Positions 18,787 to 27,548 of a DNA stretch of 38,877 nucleotides are shown here, piece by piece. The DNA is from Lentisphaerota bacterium. GTDB taxonomy: Bacteria; Verrucomicrobiota; Kiritimatiellia; JAAZAB01. Under the pieces are notes generated by a model. It was not told the origin of the DNA, searched no databases, and saw only the letters and a program-made list of their open reading frames with translations. The stretch is from positions 1-38,877 of the forward strand of contig JAAZAB010000037.1 of assembly GCA_012514555.1 (NCBI GenBank). Reading direction: 5' to 3'. Positions within the stretch are counted from its first letter, which is position 1; each line of letters begins with the position of its first letter. Made by a program: the position numbers and the translations under genes.

Positions 18787-18947
18787 TGGAGATGTGGAGA
18801 AATGAGAGCTTGAGAATCATCCGGGGCATGATCCCGGTGACAATGCCGTATGGAAATGCCCTTGCCCCGCGCAAACAGGCGGACGGCAGCGCGGGAGAAC
18901 GCTTTGCCTCATCGCAGTCTTTGTCGTCCGCCGTCTGCGGAAAGCGA

Positions 18948-19082
18948 CTATTTCTGCTTTTTTATGAGCTCGTCTACCTTTTTCGAGAGTCTCGAAATCT
19001 GCATATTGATTCCGAGGAAGAGCATGAGCAGGAAAAGAACGGTGAACAGGTTGAAATCCGCTGTAATAATTGAACCTTGCAT
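18948..19082 (-). CDS. Small single-TM protein (44 aa) with basic C-terminal helix
   Basis: Strong RBS GAAAGGAGACTGT before ATG; MQGSIITADFNLFTVLFLLMLFLGINMQISRLSKKVDELIKKQK. Confidence 0.6.
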   Translation of the reverse strand: MQGSIITADFNLFTVLFLLMLFLGINMQISRLSKKVDELIKKQK

Positions 19083-19209
19083 ACAGTCTCCTTTCTCTAT
19101 GTATCCTGAAATGGAAACACCAATCAAGGGGAAACGCAAGAACTTTGTGGCAGAACTTTGTGAAAAAAACAGATGGAAAAGCGGGGCCGGATATGATGAT
19201 CTTTCACCC

Positions 19210-20565
19210 ATGCGCCGGACCTACAAATTGCACTTGATAATGCCTGCCACGGGCCCGCACGTTTACGAGTATGTGGAAAGCGTGACAATGCCGCCATTGA
19301 CGCTGCTGACGCTGGCGTCGCTCACGCCTCCGAACTATGACATCCGAATTCTCGACGAGGCCATCGAGCCGGTTCGCCCCGGGCCCTGCGATCTGGCGGC
19401 CATTTCCCTCATATACTTCACAGCGGCCAGGGCTTACAAGCTCGCCGACTGGTACCGCAGCCGTAATATCCCCGTGGTAATGGGCGGGCCCCATGCCACG
19501 CTTTGCCCTGGCGAGGTTGCCGGGCATTGCGACGCGCTCGCGATCGGAGAGGCCGATGAACTGTGGCCGGCCATACTCCGGGATTTCGAGCAGGGCCGGA
19601 TGTCAGGGGTCTACAGGGCCGAATCACCGCCCGACCTCACGCGCCTGCCGCCTCTCCGATACGATGTGATAGACAAGACGAGATATGACGTTCAGAACCT
19701 GGTTCAAACCGGCCGCGGCTGCCCTGTCGGCTGCGATTTCTGCGCCATTCCGGCGCTCAGCGGGCGGGCCGCACGCCACAAGACAGTTCCCCAGGTCATC
19801 CGCGAAATAGAGGATTCCATGCGCCTGGCCCGCGGGTTCTGGAGGCGGCTGGTCGTTTTTTCCGACGACAACCTCGTGAGCGACCTGCGCTTTGCGCGCG
19901 AGTTGTTCGAGGCGCTCATACCCCTGCGCATCTGGTGGGCGAGCCAGTGCTCGATCGCGATTGCCCTGAACGACTCGCTGCTGGATCTCGCGGTGAAAAG
20001 CGGATGCCGCGGGCTGTTCATCGGCTTTGAGACGCCCAACCAGGCCGCGCTCGATGGCGTGCACAAGGCATACTCGGCCGCGCGCTTCGGGGAGGCGATA
20101 TGCAAGCTCAGGGCGCGCGGCGTTTTCCTGCTGGGCTCGTTCCTTTTCGGACTCGACGGGGACACCCGGGATTCATTCCGGGCCACCGTCGAGTTCAGCC
20201 TTAAGAACAGGCTGGATTTCGTCAATTACCACATTGTGAGCCCGGCGCCGGGCACTCCCTTTTTCCGCAAGCTGGAGTCGGAGGGCCGCCTGCTGCACCG
20301 GCGTTGGGAGCACTACCAGGAAAACGCCGTGTTCCGGCCGTCAGGCATGACGGCGGACGAGCTTCAGCAAGGCCAGATTTGGGCGTACCGCGAGTTCTTC
20401 CGCGCGGGGAATATTATCCGGCGCGCGCTGGCGTACTGGCCGTCGGTTTTCCGCATGCTCCTGGTCTTTTTCGAAAGCCTGAGGGTCCGGCGGAAAATTT
20501 TTGCCGGCATCCGGAGCAAGGAACGGTTTCTTGCGCGGAGCCCCGGGAATGAGATTGGCCCGTAA
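19210..20565 (+). CDS. B12-binding-domain radical SAM protein
   Basis: N-term B12-binding-like (TLLTLASLTPPNYDIRILDEAIEP, VVMGGPHATLCPGEVAGHCDALAIGEADELWPAIL), GRGCPVGCDFC cluster motif; in-frame upstream ATG at 19099 also possible. Confidence 0.87.
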   Translation: MRRTYKLHLIMPATGPHVYEYVESVTMPPLTLLTLASLTPPNYDIRILDEAIEPVRPGPCDLAAISLIYFTAARAYKLADWYRSRNIPVVMGGPHATLCPGEVAGHCDALAIGEADELWPAILRDFEQGRMSGVYRAESPPDLTRLPPLRYDVIDKTRYDVQNLVQTGRGCPVGCDFCAIPALSGRAARHKTVPQVIREIEDSMRLARGFWRRLVVFSDDNLVSDLRFARELFEALIPLRIWWASQCSIAIALNDSLLDLAVKSGCRGLFIGFETPNQAALDGVHKAYSAARFGEAICKLRARGVFLLGSFLFGLDGDTRDSFRATVEFSLKNRLDFVNYHIVSPAPGTPFFRKLESEGRLLHRRWEHYQENAVFRPSGMTADELQQGQIWAYREFFRAGNIIRRALAYWPSVFRMLLVFFESLRVRRKIFAGIRSKERFLARSPGNEIGP

Positions 20566-21885
20566 TCAGTCCACAAACGCACTGTACAGCGCGCGGACTG
20601 CCTTCTCGTAGTCCTCCGAGGACACTCCCACGATGATGTTCAGCTCCGATGCGCCCTGGTTGATAATCCGGATGTTCACGCCCGCGTTCCGCAGCGCAAT
20701 GAAAACCTTGGCGGCGATGCCGACCGTGTGGCTCATCTCTTCGCCCACAATCGCGATCAAGGCCAGGTCCCGCTCCAGCTCCATGCTGTCGGGCTGGAGA
20801 ACACGCTGGATTTCGTTCAGGATGACCTCGGCCTTGTCGCCCAGCCTGCCGTCCTCGATGATCACGTTTATGCTGTCGATGCTCGACGGGCAGTGCTCGA
20901 AGCTGATCCCGCGCGATTCGAGGATGCCGAGCAGCCGGTAGGCGAATCCCACTTCCTTGTTCATCAGGCTCTTCTCAAGGCAGATCATCGAAAAGTGCTT
21001 TTTCCCCGCGATCCCCGCGATCTCCGTGTTCTTTTCCGTCTCCGGGCTGAGCTTGGCCACGATCATGGTGCCGGGATCCTCAGGCTTGTTGGTGTTCCTT
21101 ATGTTGATCGGAATGCCCGCCTCCCGAACCGGAAGGATGGCTTCGTCATGGAACACGGACGCGCCCATGTATGACAGCTCCCGGATTTCCCTGTAGCTGA
21201 CTTCTGACATCGGGCGGGGATTGGCGACAATGCGGGGGTCGGCCATCAGCAGGCCTGAAACGTCCGTCCAGTTTTCATACACCTCGGCCTTTGCGGCCCG
21301 GGCTGCTATGGCGCCTGAAATGTCCGAGCCGCCGCGGGAAAACGTCTTGATGCGGCCCTGGCGATCGCGGCCATAGTACCCGGGAATTACGTACCTTTTT
21401 GCCGGGTCCTCGAGCCGCCGGGCCAGGAGCTGGTATGTCTCGGGGTCCACGCAGCCGGATGCGTCAATGATGATGAAATCCGCCGGGTCGACGAATTCGG
21501 CGCCAAGGTAAGATGCCATGAGCAGGCCGCAAAAATATTCGCCGCGCGACGCCGCGTAATCCGGCGTCTGCCCCGCACCGAGTTCAGCCCGGAATTTCTC
21601 CAGCTCCAGGCCCATGTTCGTGCTGAGCCCGAGTTCGCGCTCGATTTCGATGTACCGGTCCCGGATTTGCTCGAACGGGCCCGAAAAATCCGCCTTCACC
21701 GCCGCCATCTTGTGGCACAGGAACAGGAGGTCAGTCAGCTTGGTTTCCGCCGCGGTCCGCTTTCCCGGGGCTGAAGGCACAATGACGCGGCGCTTCGGAT
21801 TCGCGTCAACGATGGCTTTCACCTTGATGAACTGCCTGTGATCCGCCACGCTGCTCCCGCCGAACTTGCATACAATGAGCGACAT
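20566..21885 (-). CDS. lysC: Aspartate kinase
   Basis: IVCKFGGSSVAD, KTFSRGGSDISGAIAARA, ENWTDVSGLLMADPRIV, C-terminal ACT domains. Confidence 0.93.
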   Translation of the reverse strand: MSLIVCKFGGSSVADHRQFIKVKAIVDANPKRRVIVPSAPGKRTAAETKLTDLLFLCHKMAAVKADFSGPFEQIRDRYIEIERELGLSTNMGLELEKFRAELGAGQTPDYAASRGEYFCGLLMASYLGAEFVDPADFIIIDASGCVDPETYQLLARRLEDPAKRYVIPGYYGRDRQGRIKTFSRGGSDISGAIAARAAKAEVYENWTDVSGLLMADPRIVANPRPMSEVSYREIRELSYMGASVFHDEAILPVREAGIPINIRNTNKPEDPGTMIVAKLSPETEKNTEIAGIAGKKHFSMICLEKSLMNKEVGFAYRLLGILESRGISFEHCPSSIDSINVIIEDGRLGDKAEVILNEIQRVLQPDSMELERDLALIAIVGEEMSHTVGIAAKVFIALRNAGVNIRIINQGASELNIIVGVSSEDYEKAVRALYSAFVD

Positions 21886-22023
21886 GTTTCCCGTCTCCGT
21901 TGTTTGTCGTGGCCGTTGACCTTGGTTTTGCCGGACTGCGCAAGGGGGCAACCTTGACCCCGCAAAATCAGGGTTGAGTCTTTGTGCATTTCGCCGGCGG
22001 AACAGCAAGTCTTCGTCAAACCG

Positions 22024-22956
22024 TCACTTTTTGGCCGGCGCAGGAACGGGCGCGGCCTGGAATCCCTTCGCGAGCAGCTCGGCAGCCTTGGTGTCGCGCA
22101 GATTCCTGGACGCCCTCAAGTCGCCTTTGGCAAGATAGGTTCCAAGAACAACCGCGATGATTCTGCGGCCGTTGCGCAGGGCGGTGACGGCGCTGGAGTA
22201 GCCGGCTTTCCGGTAGAAGCCGGTCTTGAAGCCGTCGCAGCCCTCAAAGCTCTTCAAAAGATGATTGTGCGTCTCCATGATGAAGGGTTTGGCGCCCTGG
22301 CGGAAAGGTTTCTTCTGCGTTGACGTGTACGCAAACGCTTCAGGATGCTTCGCCAATTCCAGGCAGAGGCGGCTCACGTCCCGAGCGGTCATCACGTCAG
22401 GCAGTTGGCCCTTGCCGGGCGGCAGCCCGTGCACGGAATGGAATGCCGTGCCCGACATGCCCATTGCCTTCGCCTTTTGATTCATCAGGTCAACGAAAGC
22501 CTGCCTGCTGCCCGCCACGTGGATCGCCAGCGCCGCCGCGGCATCGTTTGCCGACTGCACTACAAGCGCATACAGCAGTTCATCAACCGTGAAGGTTTCG
22601 CCCTCCTTGAGATACACCTGCGAGCCGCCCATCTTTGCCGATTCCGCGGTCACCTTGACCTGCTCGTCCAGGGGCAGCGCGCCGGCCTTGACTTTTTCAA
22701 GGATGATCAGCAGGTTCATCAGTTTTATCACGCTGGCAGGCTGGGCGGGGGCGTCCGCATTGTCCTCGAACAGGACCCGTCCGTCCGCCGCGTCAACCAC
22801 GATGGCGCCGATATACGGATCCTTTCCAATGCCGGCGGCAGGCGCGTTTTTTTTTGACTTGGCCTTCGGTTTGTCGGCTGCCAGGGCGCCCGAGCCCAGG
22901 GCGAAGGATAAGAGCGCGATTAACACCGGCGCCGTTGCGCATTCAATTGAACGCAT
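22024..22956 (-). CDS. D-alanyl-D-alanine carboxypeptidase (PBP5/6-type)
   Basis: Signal peptide; SVIK (SxxK), SAN (SxN), KTGF (KTG) motifs. Confidence 0.92.
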   Translation of the reverse strand: MRSIECATAPVLIALLSFALGSGALAADKPKAKSKKNAPAAGIGKDPYIGAIVVDAADGRVLFEDNADAPAQPASVIKLMNLLIILEKVKAGALPLDEQVKVTAESAKMGGSQVYLKEGETFTVDELLYALVVQSANDAAAALAIHVAGSRQAFVDLMNQKAKAMGMSGTAFHSVHGLPPGKGQLPDVMTARDVSRLCLELAKHPEAFAYTSTQKKPFRQGAKPFIMETHNHLLKSFEGCDGFKTGFYRKAGYSSAVTALRNGRRIIAVVLGTYLAKGDLRASRNLRDTKAAELLAKGFQAAPVPAPAKK

Positions 22957-23019
22957 GCTTGAACCTCCCTGACATTAGCTGCCGCATTTCATTGCCGGAA
23001 AAACGGAAAAACGGGGACA

Positions 23020-23048
23020 ATGATCCGGTCAGGTTCAGCGCAAGTCAA
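23020..23048 (-). promoter_or_regulatory. Candidate promoter for the carboxypeptidase gene (TTGACT-N17-GATCAT)
   Basis: -35 23048..23043, -10 23025..23020 on minus strand. Confidence 0.35.
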
Positions 23049-23073
23049 GTTCAATCAGGGGCGCGCTTCGTCT

Positions 23074-23101
23074 TTGACTCTCCGGGCACTGGCGGTATAA
23101 T
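23074..23101 (+). promoter_or_regulatory. Near-consensus promoter TTGACT-N16-TATAAT
   Basis: Exact TATAAT -10; expected start site about 23108. Confidence 0.65.
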
Positions 23102-23108
23102 CCGGCGC

Positions 23109-23225
23109 ATGAAGTTACGGCATCCAGCACATTCTTCCGGCCTGAGCTGCGAGCCTTGTTATTCGCGCGGCTCCGTATTGCCGGCTTCGCGTCATCCGGG
23201 GCCGCGCGGAGCGGCGCTGCCGTGA
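23109..23225 (+). CDS. Candidate 38-aa upstream ORF/leader peptide MKLRHPAHSSGLSCEPCYSRGSVLPASRHPGPRGAALP
   Basis: ATG about 7-8 nt after TATAAT; TGA overlaps GTG (GTGA) of the release-factor-like gene. Confidence 0.3.
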   Translation: MKLRHPAHSSGLSCEPCYSRGSVLPASRHPGPRGAALP

Positions 23226-23641
23226 CCGACGCCTTTGTAGGAGCGGAGAAGCGGCGCGACCTGGCGGCGCTCATGGCCGACCTTGGCGTGCGGGAGGCGG
23301 ACCTCGAGGAGAAATTCATCCAGGGCTCCGGCTCGGGCGGGCAGAAAATAAACAAGACGTCCTCGTGCGTGTATCTCAGGCATGGGCCGACGGGCATTGA
23401 AGTCAAGTGCCAGAAAACGCGGTACAGGGAGCTGAACAGGTTTCTGGCCCGCCGCTCCATGTGCGACCGGATCCGGGATCGGCTGCTTGGCGCCAGAAGC
23501 GCCCTCCGCCAGGAAGCGGAGCGCATTCGGCGGCAGAAGCGGCGCCGCTCGAGACGCCAGAAACAGCGGATGCTGGAATGCAAGCGCCGCCAGGCGGAAA
23601 AAAAGCGGGGGCGCTCCGCGGTTGACCCGGATGCGGACTGA
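23222..23641 (+). CDS. GGQ-domain peptide chain release factor-like / ribosome rescue factor
   Basis: EEKFIQGSGSGGQKINKTSSCVYLRHGPTGIEVKCQKTRYRELNRFLARR; basic C-term; TTG at 23156 is an alternative start. Confidence 0.85.
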   Translation: MTDAFVGAEKRRDLAALMADLGVREADLEEKFIQGSGSGGQKINKTSSCVYLRHGPTGIEVKCQKTRYRELNRFLARRSMCDRIRDRLLGARSALRQEAERIRRQKRRRSRRQKQRMLECKRRQAEKKRGRSAVDPDAD

Positions 23642-23714
23642 GCCGGGCCGGCCAGGACGCGTGTGCCGGGGGCGCCTGTTCCGCGGGGCGATTTTTTTTC
23701 TGGAAACAGGGCGT

Positions 23715-24230
23715 ATGCAGACACCCGTGAATACATGCCGAAACAGCGAACGCTGGCGCGTGATACATGTCCGGCCCCGCTGCGAGAAGAAGCTTGCCGG
23801 CTACTGCGCCAGTCTTGGCATGGAGCATTATCTTCCGCTGAGGCGCGAAACCCGCGTCTGCCAGCGCCGCAAAGTCACCGTGGAAAAACCTCTTTTCAAC
23901 GGGTATGTCTTTCTCCGGTATGGCGGAATGCAGCGGCTTGATCTGCTGAAAAGCGGCCAGGTCGTCCGGATTCTCGAGGTTCCCGACCAGGACTCGTTCG
24001 TCTCGGATATCCGCCAGATTCGACGGGCCCTTTGCGTTGACCCGTCCCTTTCAGCTTGCCGTGCGCTTGCGCACGGGGACCGGGTCCGGATCGAGTCCGG
24101 CCCCTTCGAAGGCCTCGAGGGAGTCGTGGAGGCGATGAGGGACGGGTGCAAGGTGGTTTTGAATGTTGCGACAATCAACCGGGGCGTGGCCGTGGAAGTC
24201 GCCCTTGACATGATTGAAAAAATCGCGTGA
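23715..24230 (+). CDS. NusG-family specialised antiterminator (RfaH/UpxY/LoaP-like)
   Basis: WRVIHVRPRCEKKLAGYCASLGMEHYLP, PLFNGYVFLRY, KOW-like HGDRVRIESGPFEGLEGVVE. Confidence 0.85.
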   Translation: MQTPVNTCRNSERWRVIHVRPRCEKKLAGYCASLGMEHYLPLRRETRVCQRRKVTVEKPLFNGYVFLRYGGMQRLDLLKSGQVVRILEVPDQDSFVSDIRQIRRALCVDPSLSACRALAHGDRVRIESGPFEGLEGVVEAMRDGCKVVLNVATINRGVAVEVALDMIEKIA

Positions 24231-24254
24231 TCCCATCGGGAGGCTGGGCCTGCC

Positions 24255-24779
24255 ATGCTGCGCTGCGTGTTTTTCGACCGTGACGGGGTGGTTAACGAGT
24301 CGCCCGGCGCCGGGCGCTACGTTCTGGACTGGAGTGCTTTCCGTCTCCAAGCCGGTTTTGTCGAGGCGCTTGAGGCGGCGCGGGATTGCGGGTACGCCGC
24401 CGCGGTGGTCACAAACCAGCGGTGCGTGGCAATGGGCCTTCTTTCCCTTGACAGCCTGCTTGACATGCATCGCCGCCTGCGCGAGCTGCTTCGGGACAAG
24501 CACGGCCTGGAGCTTCTGGACATCATGGCCTGCCCGCATGAGGAGGGCGAATGCGAGTGCCGCAAGCCCAGGCCCGGAATGCTGCTCGAGCTGTGCCGCC
24601 GCCACAAGCTGGATATGGCCGCGTCCTGGATGGTCGGCGACGCCGAGACGGACGTGCAAGCGGGCCTGCGCGCAGGTTGCCGGGCCATATTGGTCAGCTC
24701 CGGCCCGGGCGCAACGGCGGCCGACTTCACCGTGCCGACCATGGGGGAACTGCCAGGACTGCTGCGCCGCGTTTTGTGA
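24255..24779 (+). CDS. gmhB: HAD-IIIA phosphatase, GmhB-like (D-glycero-D-manno-heptose 1,7-bisphosphate phosphatase)
   Basis: FFDRDGVVNE, VVTNQ, CPHEEGECECRKPRPGM Zn-site, MVGDAETDVQAG. Confidence 0.82.
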   Translation: MLRCVFFDRDGVVNESPGAGRYVLDWSAFRLQAGFVEALEAARDCGYAAAVVTNQRCVAMGLLSLDSLLDMHRRLRELLRDKHGLELLDIMACPHEEGECECRKPRPGMLLELCRRHKLDMAASWMVGDAETDVQAGLRAGCRAILVSSGPGATAADFTVPTMGELPGLLRRVL

Positions 24780-24787
24780 TGCGGGTC

Positions 24788-24816
24788 TTGATATTGACGC
24801 CGCGCAATGATACTAT
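24788..24816 (+). promoter_or_regulatory. Candidate promoter (TTGATA-N17-TACTAT) ahead of the epimerase and possibly the whole FHA-atp operon
   Basis: Hexamers and spacing read directly. Confidence 0.5.
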
Positions 24817-24844
24817 GCGGCAATCTTTTTAAGGGGGGCTCTCG

Positions 24845-25810
24845 ATGTCGGTCAATTCTAACGGAGCCCCGGTCCGGAAAGTGTCGCTGGTTCTCGGCGG
24901 AGCCGGCTTCCTGGGGTCCCACCTGTGCGAGGCCCTGCTCCGGGACGGGCACGAGGTGGTCTGCATTGACAACCTGATCACGGGCAACCTTGAAAACATC
25001 CGGCGCCTGCGCGAGAACGCCGCGTTCTCGTTCATCCGGCACGATGTGAGCAGGCACATAGACGTCGAGGGGCCGGTGGACTTCATCTACCATTTCGCCT
25101 CGCCGGCAAGCCCGGTTGACTACCTGAACTATCCCATCCAGACGCTCAAGGTCGGGGCGCTCGGAACTCACAACGCGCTCGGCCTGGCCCGCGCAAAGCA
25201 GGCCGTCCTGCTCCTGGCCTCGACATCGGAGGTGTATGGCGATCCCCTCGTGCATCCGCAAAACGAGGCATACTGGGGCAATGTGAACCCGATCGGTCCG
25301 CGCGGCGTGTACGACGAAGCCAAGCGCTTCGCCGAGGCCATGACCATGGCCTACCACCGCGTTCACGGAGTGGACACGAAAATCGTCAGGATATTCAATA
25401 CCTACGGGCCCCGAATGCGGCCGAACGACGGCCGGGTGGTTCCGGCGTTCATCATGCAGGCGCTGAAGAACGAGCCCTTGACCATTTTTGGGGACGGCCA
25501 TCAGACCCGCAGCTTCTGCTACGTGGACGACCTGATACGCGGCATAGTGCTGCTCTCGCGCAGCGCGGTTCACGAGCCGGTCAACATCGGGAACCCGCGC
25601 GAGATGACGGTCAGGCAGTTTGCCGAGGTCATTATCCGCCTTACGGGAAGCCGGTCGGCCATGGAAAGCAAGCCCTTGCCCGTTGACGACCCGAAAACCC
25701 GGCAGCCGGATATCAGGAGGGCCCGCGAGCTGCTGGGCTGGGAGCCCAACGTTCCCCTGGAAGAGGGACTGGCCAGAACCATAGATTATTTCAGGACCAT
25801 AGCCGGCTGA
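24845..25810 (+). CDS. UDP-glucuronate decarboxylase-like (UXS) NAD-dependent epimerase/dehydratase
   Basis: [70 protein letters not shown]. Confidence 0.9.
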   Translation: MSVNSNGAPVRKVSLVLGGAGFLGSHLCEALLRDGHEVVCIDNLITGNLENIRRLRENAAFSFIRHDVSRHIDVEGPVDFIYHFASPASPVDYLNYPIQTLKVGALGTHNALGLARAKQAVLLLASTSEVYGDPLVHPQNEAYWGNVNPIGPRGVYDEAKRFAEAMTMAYHRVHGVDTKIVRIFNTYGPRMRPNDGRVVPAFIMQALKNEPLTIFGDGHQTRSFCYVDDLIRGIVLLSRSAVHEPVNIGNPREMTVRQFAEVIIRLTGSRSAMESKPLPVDDPKTRQPDIRRARELLGWEPNVPLEEGLARTIDYFRTIAG

Positions 25811-25831
25811 ACGCCATGAAAGGAGCTTGCC

Positions 25832-26227
25832 ATGCGCTTGCGCTATAAAACGCCGGGCGGCGAAGAGAAGGTCATCGAGTTGACGGAGAAGGCCATCACG
25901 ATAGGGCGCAATCCGGAAGTGGACGTCGCGATAGACGACAAGATGATTTCGCGGATTCACTGCGGCATCAGTTTCTGGGACAACGCGTACTTTCTGCGCG
26001 ATTTCAATTCTAACAACGGCACGTTTCTGAACGACCGCGAGGTGTCCGTCGCCCGCATCAACCCCGGGGATTCGATCAGGCTTGGCGATACGGTGCTTGC
26101 CGTGGAGGACGAGGCTCCGGGCACATCGAACTCCACCGTGATCCGGGAGGTCAAGCAGAAGATGGACTCGGGCAAGGGCTATCACACCATCCTCCAGGAA
26201 ATCATCCAGGAAGAGAAAAAGAAATGA
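25832..26227 (+). CDS. FHA-domain protein
   Basis: ITIGRNPEVDVAIDDKMISRIHC...FNSNNGTFLNDREV. Confidence 0.92.
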   Translation: MRLRYKTPGGEEKVIELTEKAITIGRNPEVDVAIDDKMISRIHCGISFWDNAYFLRDFNSNNGTFLNDREVSVARINPGDSIRLGDTVLAVEDEAPGTSNSTVIREVKQKMDSGKGYHTILQEIIQEEKKK

Positions 26228-26472
26228 CGCGCGCGGGCGAGAGTCCCGGGGCGCAGGATTGGAGGCGGGCCGGCGCTCTCGCGTCCATCGGAACCACTCT
26301 TGCGGCATGCACCGTGGTCGGGCTTTCCGCGGGGTATTGGCTGGACAGATGGCTGGGAACCGGGCCCTGGCTGCTGCTGCTGTTTCTTGTGCTCGGGATC
26401 GTGTCCGGGTTCGTGAGCATGATTCAAACCGCGTTTCGCCACAAGCCGCCCCCCAGGGGGCCGGCAGCCTGA
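26224..26472 (+). CDS. atpZ: AtpZ/AtpI-like F0F1 ATP synthase accessory protein
   Basis: Two TM segments with GLSAGYWLDRWLGTGPWLLLLFLVLGIVSGF; immediately upstream of F0 genes; ATGA overlap with FHA gene. Confidence 0.75.
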   Translation: MTRAGESPGAQDWRRAGALASIGTTLAACTVVGLSAGYWLDRWLGTGPWLLLLFLVLGIVSGFVSMIQTAFRHKPPPRGPAA

Positions 26473-26489
26473 TCCGCCGAAAGCCGCCT

Positions 26490-26807
26490 ATGAAAAATGC
26501 CGCCACAGCAGTTCTGTCGCTGGTTCTCGGGCTGGGGGTGGGGTGGGTCAACTCCCTCGCTTTGCGGAAGAGCGTTCGGCGCCGCTTTTCGGCCGGATGC
26601 GCCGGCGCCTGCGGGGGCGCGAAACTGGCCGGCGCCTCGCTGCTCCGTCTCGCCTGCATCGCCGCTGCCTGCTGGCTTGCCTTGAAATTTGCCGGGGTTT
26701 TTGCGGCTGTTCCACTCCTGATCGGCATTGCCTTTTCCACCATGCTGTGTTCAAGCTTCCGTCCTTCAGGCGGAAACAGTGTCCAGGGTTCTCATGGAAG
26801 AAATTGA
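26490..26807 (+). CDS. Small multi-TM protein, ATP synthase subunit I-like
   Basis: Hydrophobic 105 aa between atpZ and atpB, overlapping atpB 5' end. Confidence 0.5.
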   Translation: MKNAATAVLSLVLGLGVGWVNSLALRKSVRRRFSAGCAGACGGAKLAGASLLRLACIAAACWLALKFAGVFAAVPLLIGIAFSTMLCSSFRPSGGNSVQGSHGRN

Positions 26808-27531
26808 AGGCCCTCTTTTTTTAACGCTCCTGGTCAAGCGGTTCTGGCCGGGCTGCCCCATACCCGTGGACCTGCTGTTCATGTGGCTTGCGGTTTTACT
26901 GGTCATGGTCTTTGCGCTGACCGCCGCAATCCGGTGCAGGCTCAAACCCGCCGGGGCTCAGAACGCTTTTGAAATGATTCTGGACGCGGTTTCCGACTTC
27001 ACCCTCAAGTTTATCGGCAAGGACGGCTTTCGCTTTCTGCCCCTGTTTTTCACGCTGTTCCTCGTGATCCTCTTCTCCAACCTGCTGGGGCTTATTCCCG
27101 GGTTCAAGTCGCCGACGGCTAACCTGAACATCAACGCCGGCATGGCGCTTGTCGTCGCGGTCTTTCCGCAGTACGTGGCCATACGGCATCGCGGCTTGCC
27201 GGGCTACCTTAAGAGCTTTTGCGGCCCGCCCTACTGGCTCGCGCCGCTGTTCATAATCATCCGCGTCATCGAGCAGCTTGCCCGGCCCCTGTCGCTGACC
27301 ATGCGCCTGTTCGGAAACATCATGGCCAAGGAGATTTTGCTTGGCATTCTGGTGTATTTGACGACAATATTCTTTTTCTCGAACGACATCGCATCCAGGC
27401 TTCTTTTCCCGGTGCCCTTCCTGATGCGGCCCCTGGTGATCCTGCTCGGTGTGCTGGTCAGCGTCATCCAGGCCCTTGTTTTCACCAGCCTCGCAATGAT
27501 CTATGTCGGCGAAGCGATCCACGAACACTAA
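26794..27531 (+). CDS. atpB: F0F1 ATP synthase subunit a
   Basis: [27 protein letters not shown] with essential Arg. Confidence 0.93.
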   Translation: MEEIEGPLFLTLLVKRFWPGCPIPVDLLFMWLAVLLVMVFALTAAIRCRLKPAGAQNAFEMILDAVSDFTLKFIGKDGFRFLPLFFTLFLVILFSNLLGLIPGFKSPTANLNINAGMALVVAVFPQYVAIRHRGLPGYLKSFCGPPYWLAPLFIIIRVIEQLARPLSLTMRLFGNIMAKEILLGILVYLTTIFFFSNDIASRLLFPVPFLMRPLVILLGVLVSVIQALVFTSLAMIYVGEAIHEH

Positions 27532-27548
27532 CAGAAGGAGATCGAAGT

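Noticed and set aside
18815-18843. Third spacer-dyad promoter upstream of cbpA (TTGTCA-N17-ATGATT with CCGGG-N7-CCCGG)
   Set aside because: -10 matches consensus at only 2 of 6 positions and arms are 5 bp; too weak to group with the other two
22998-23013. Tandem AAAAACGG direct repeat upstream of the carboxypeptidase gene
   Set aside because: Only two 8-bp copies; could be chance, no associated site recognised
24317-26743. 808-aa minus-strand ORF and other long antisense ORFs (e.g. 11953-13731 -, 14694-16289 +, 4543-5637 -, 29610-31010 -)
   Set aside because: Mirror ORFs of strongly supported genes in GC-rich DNA; low-complexity composition, no recognisable motifs
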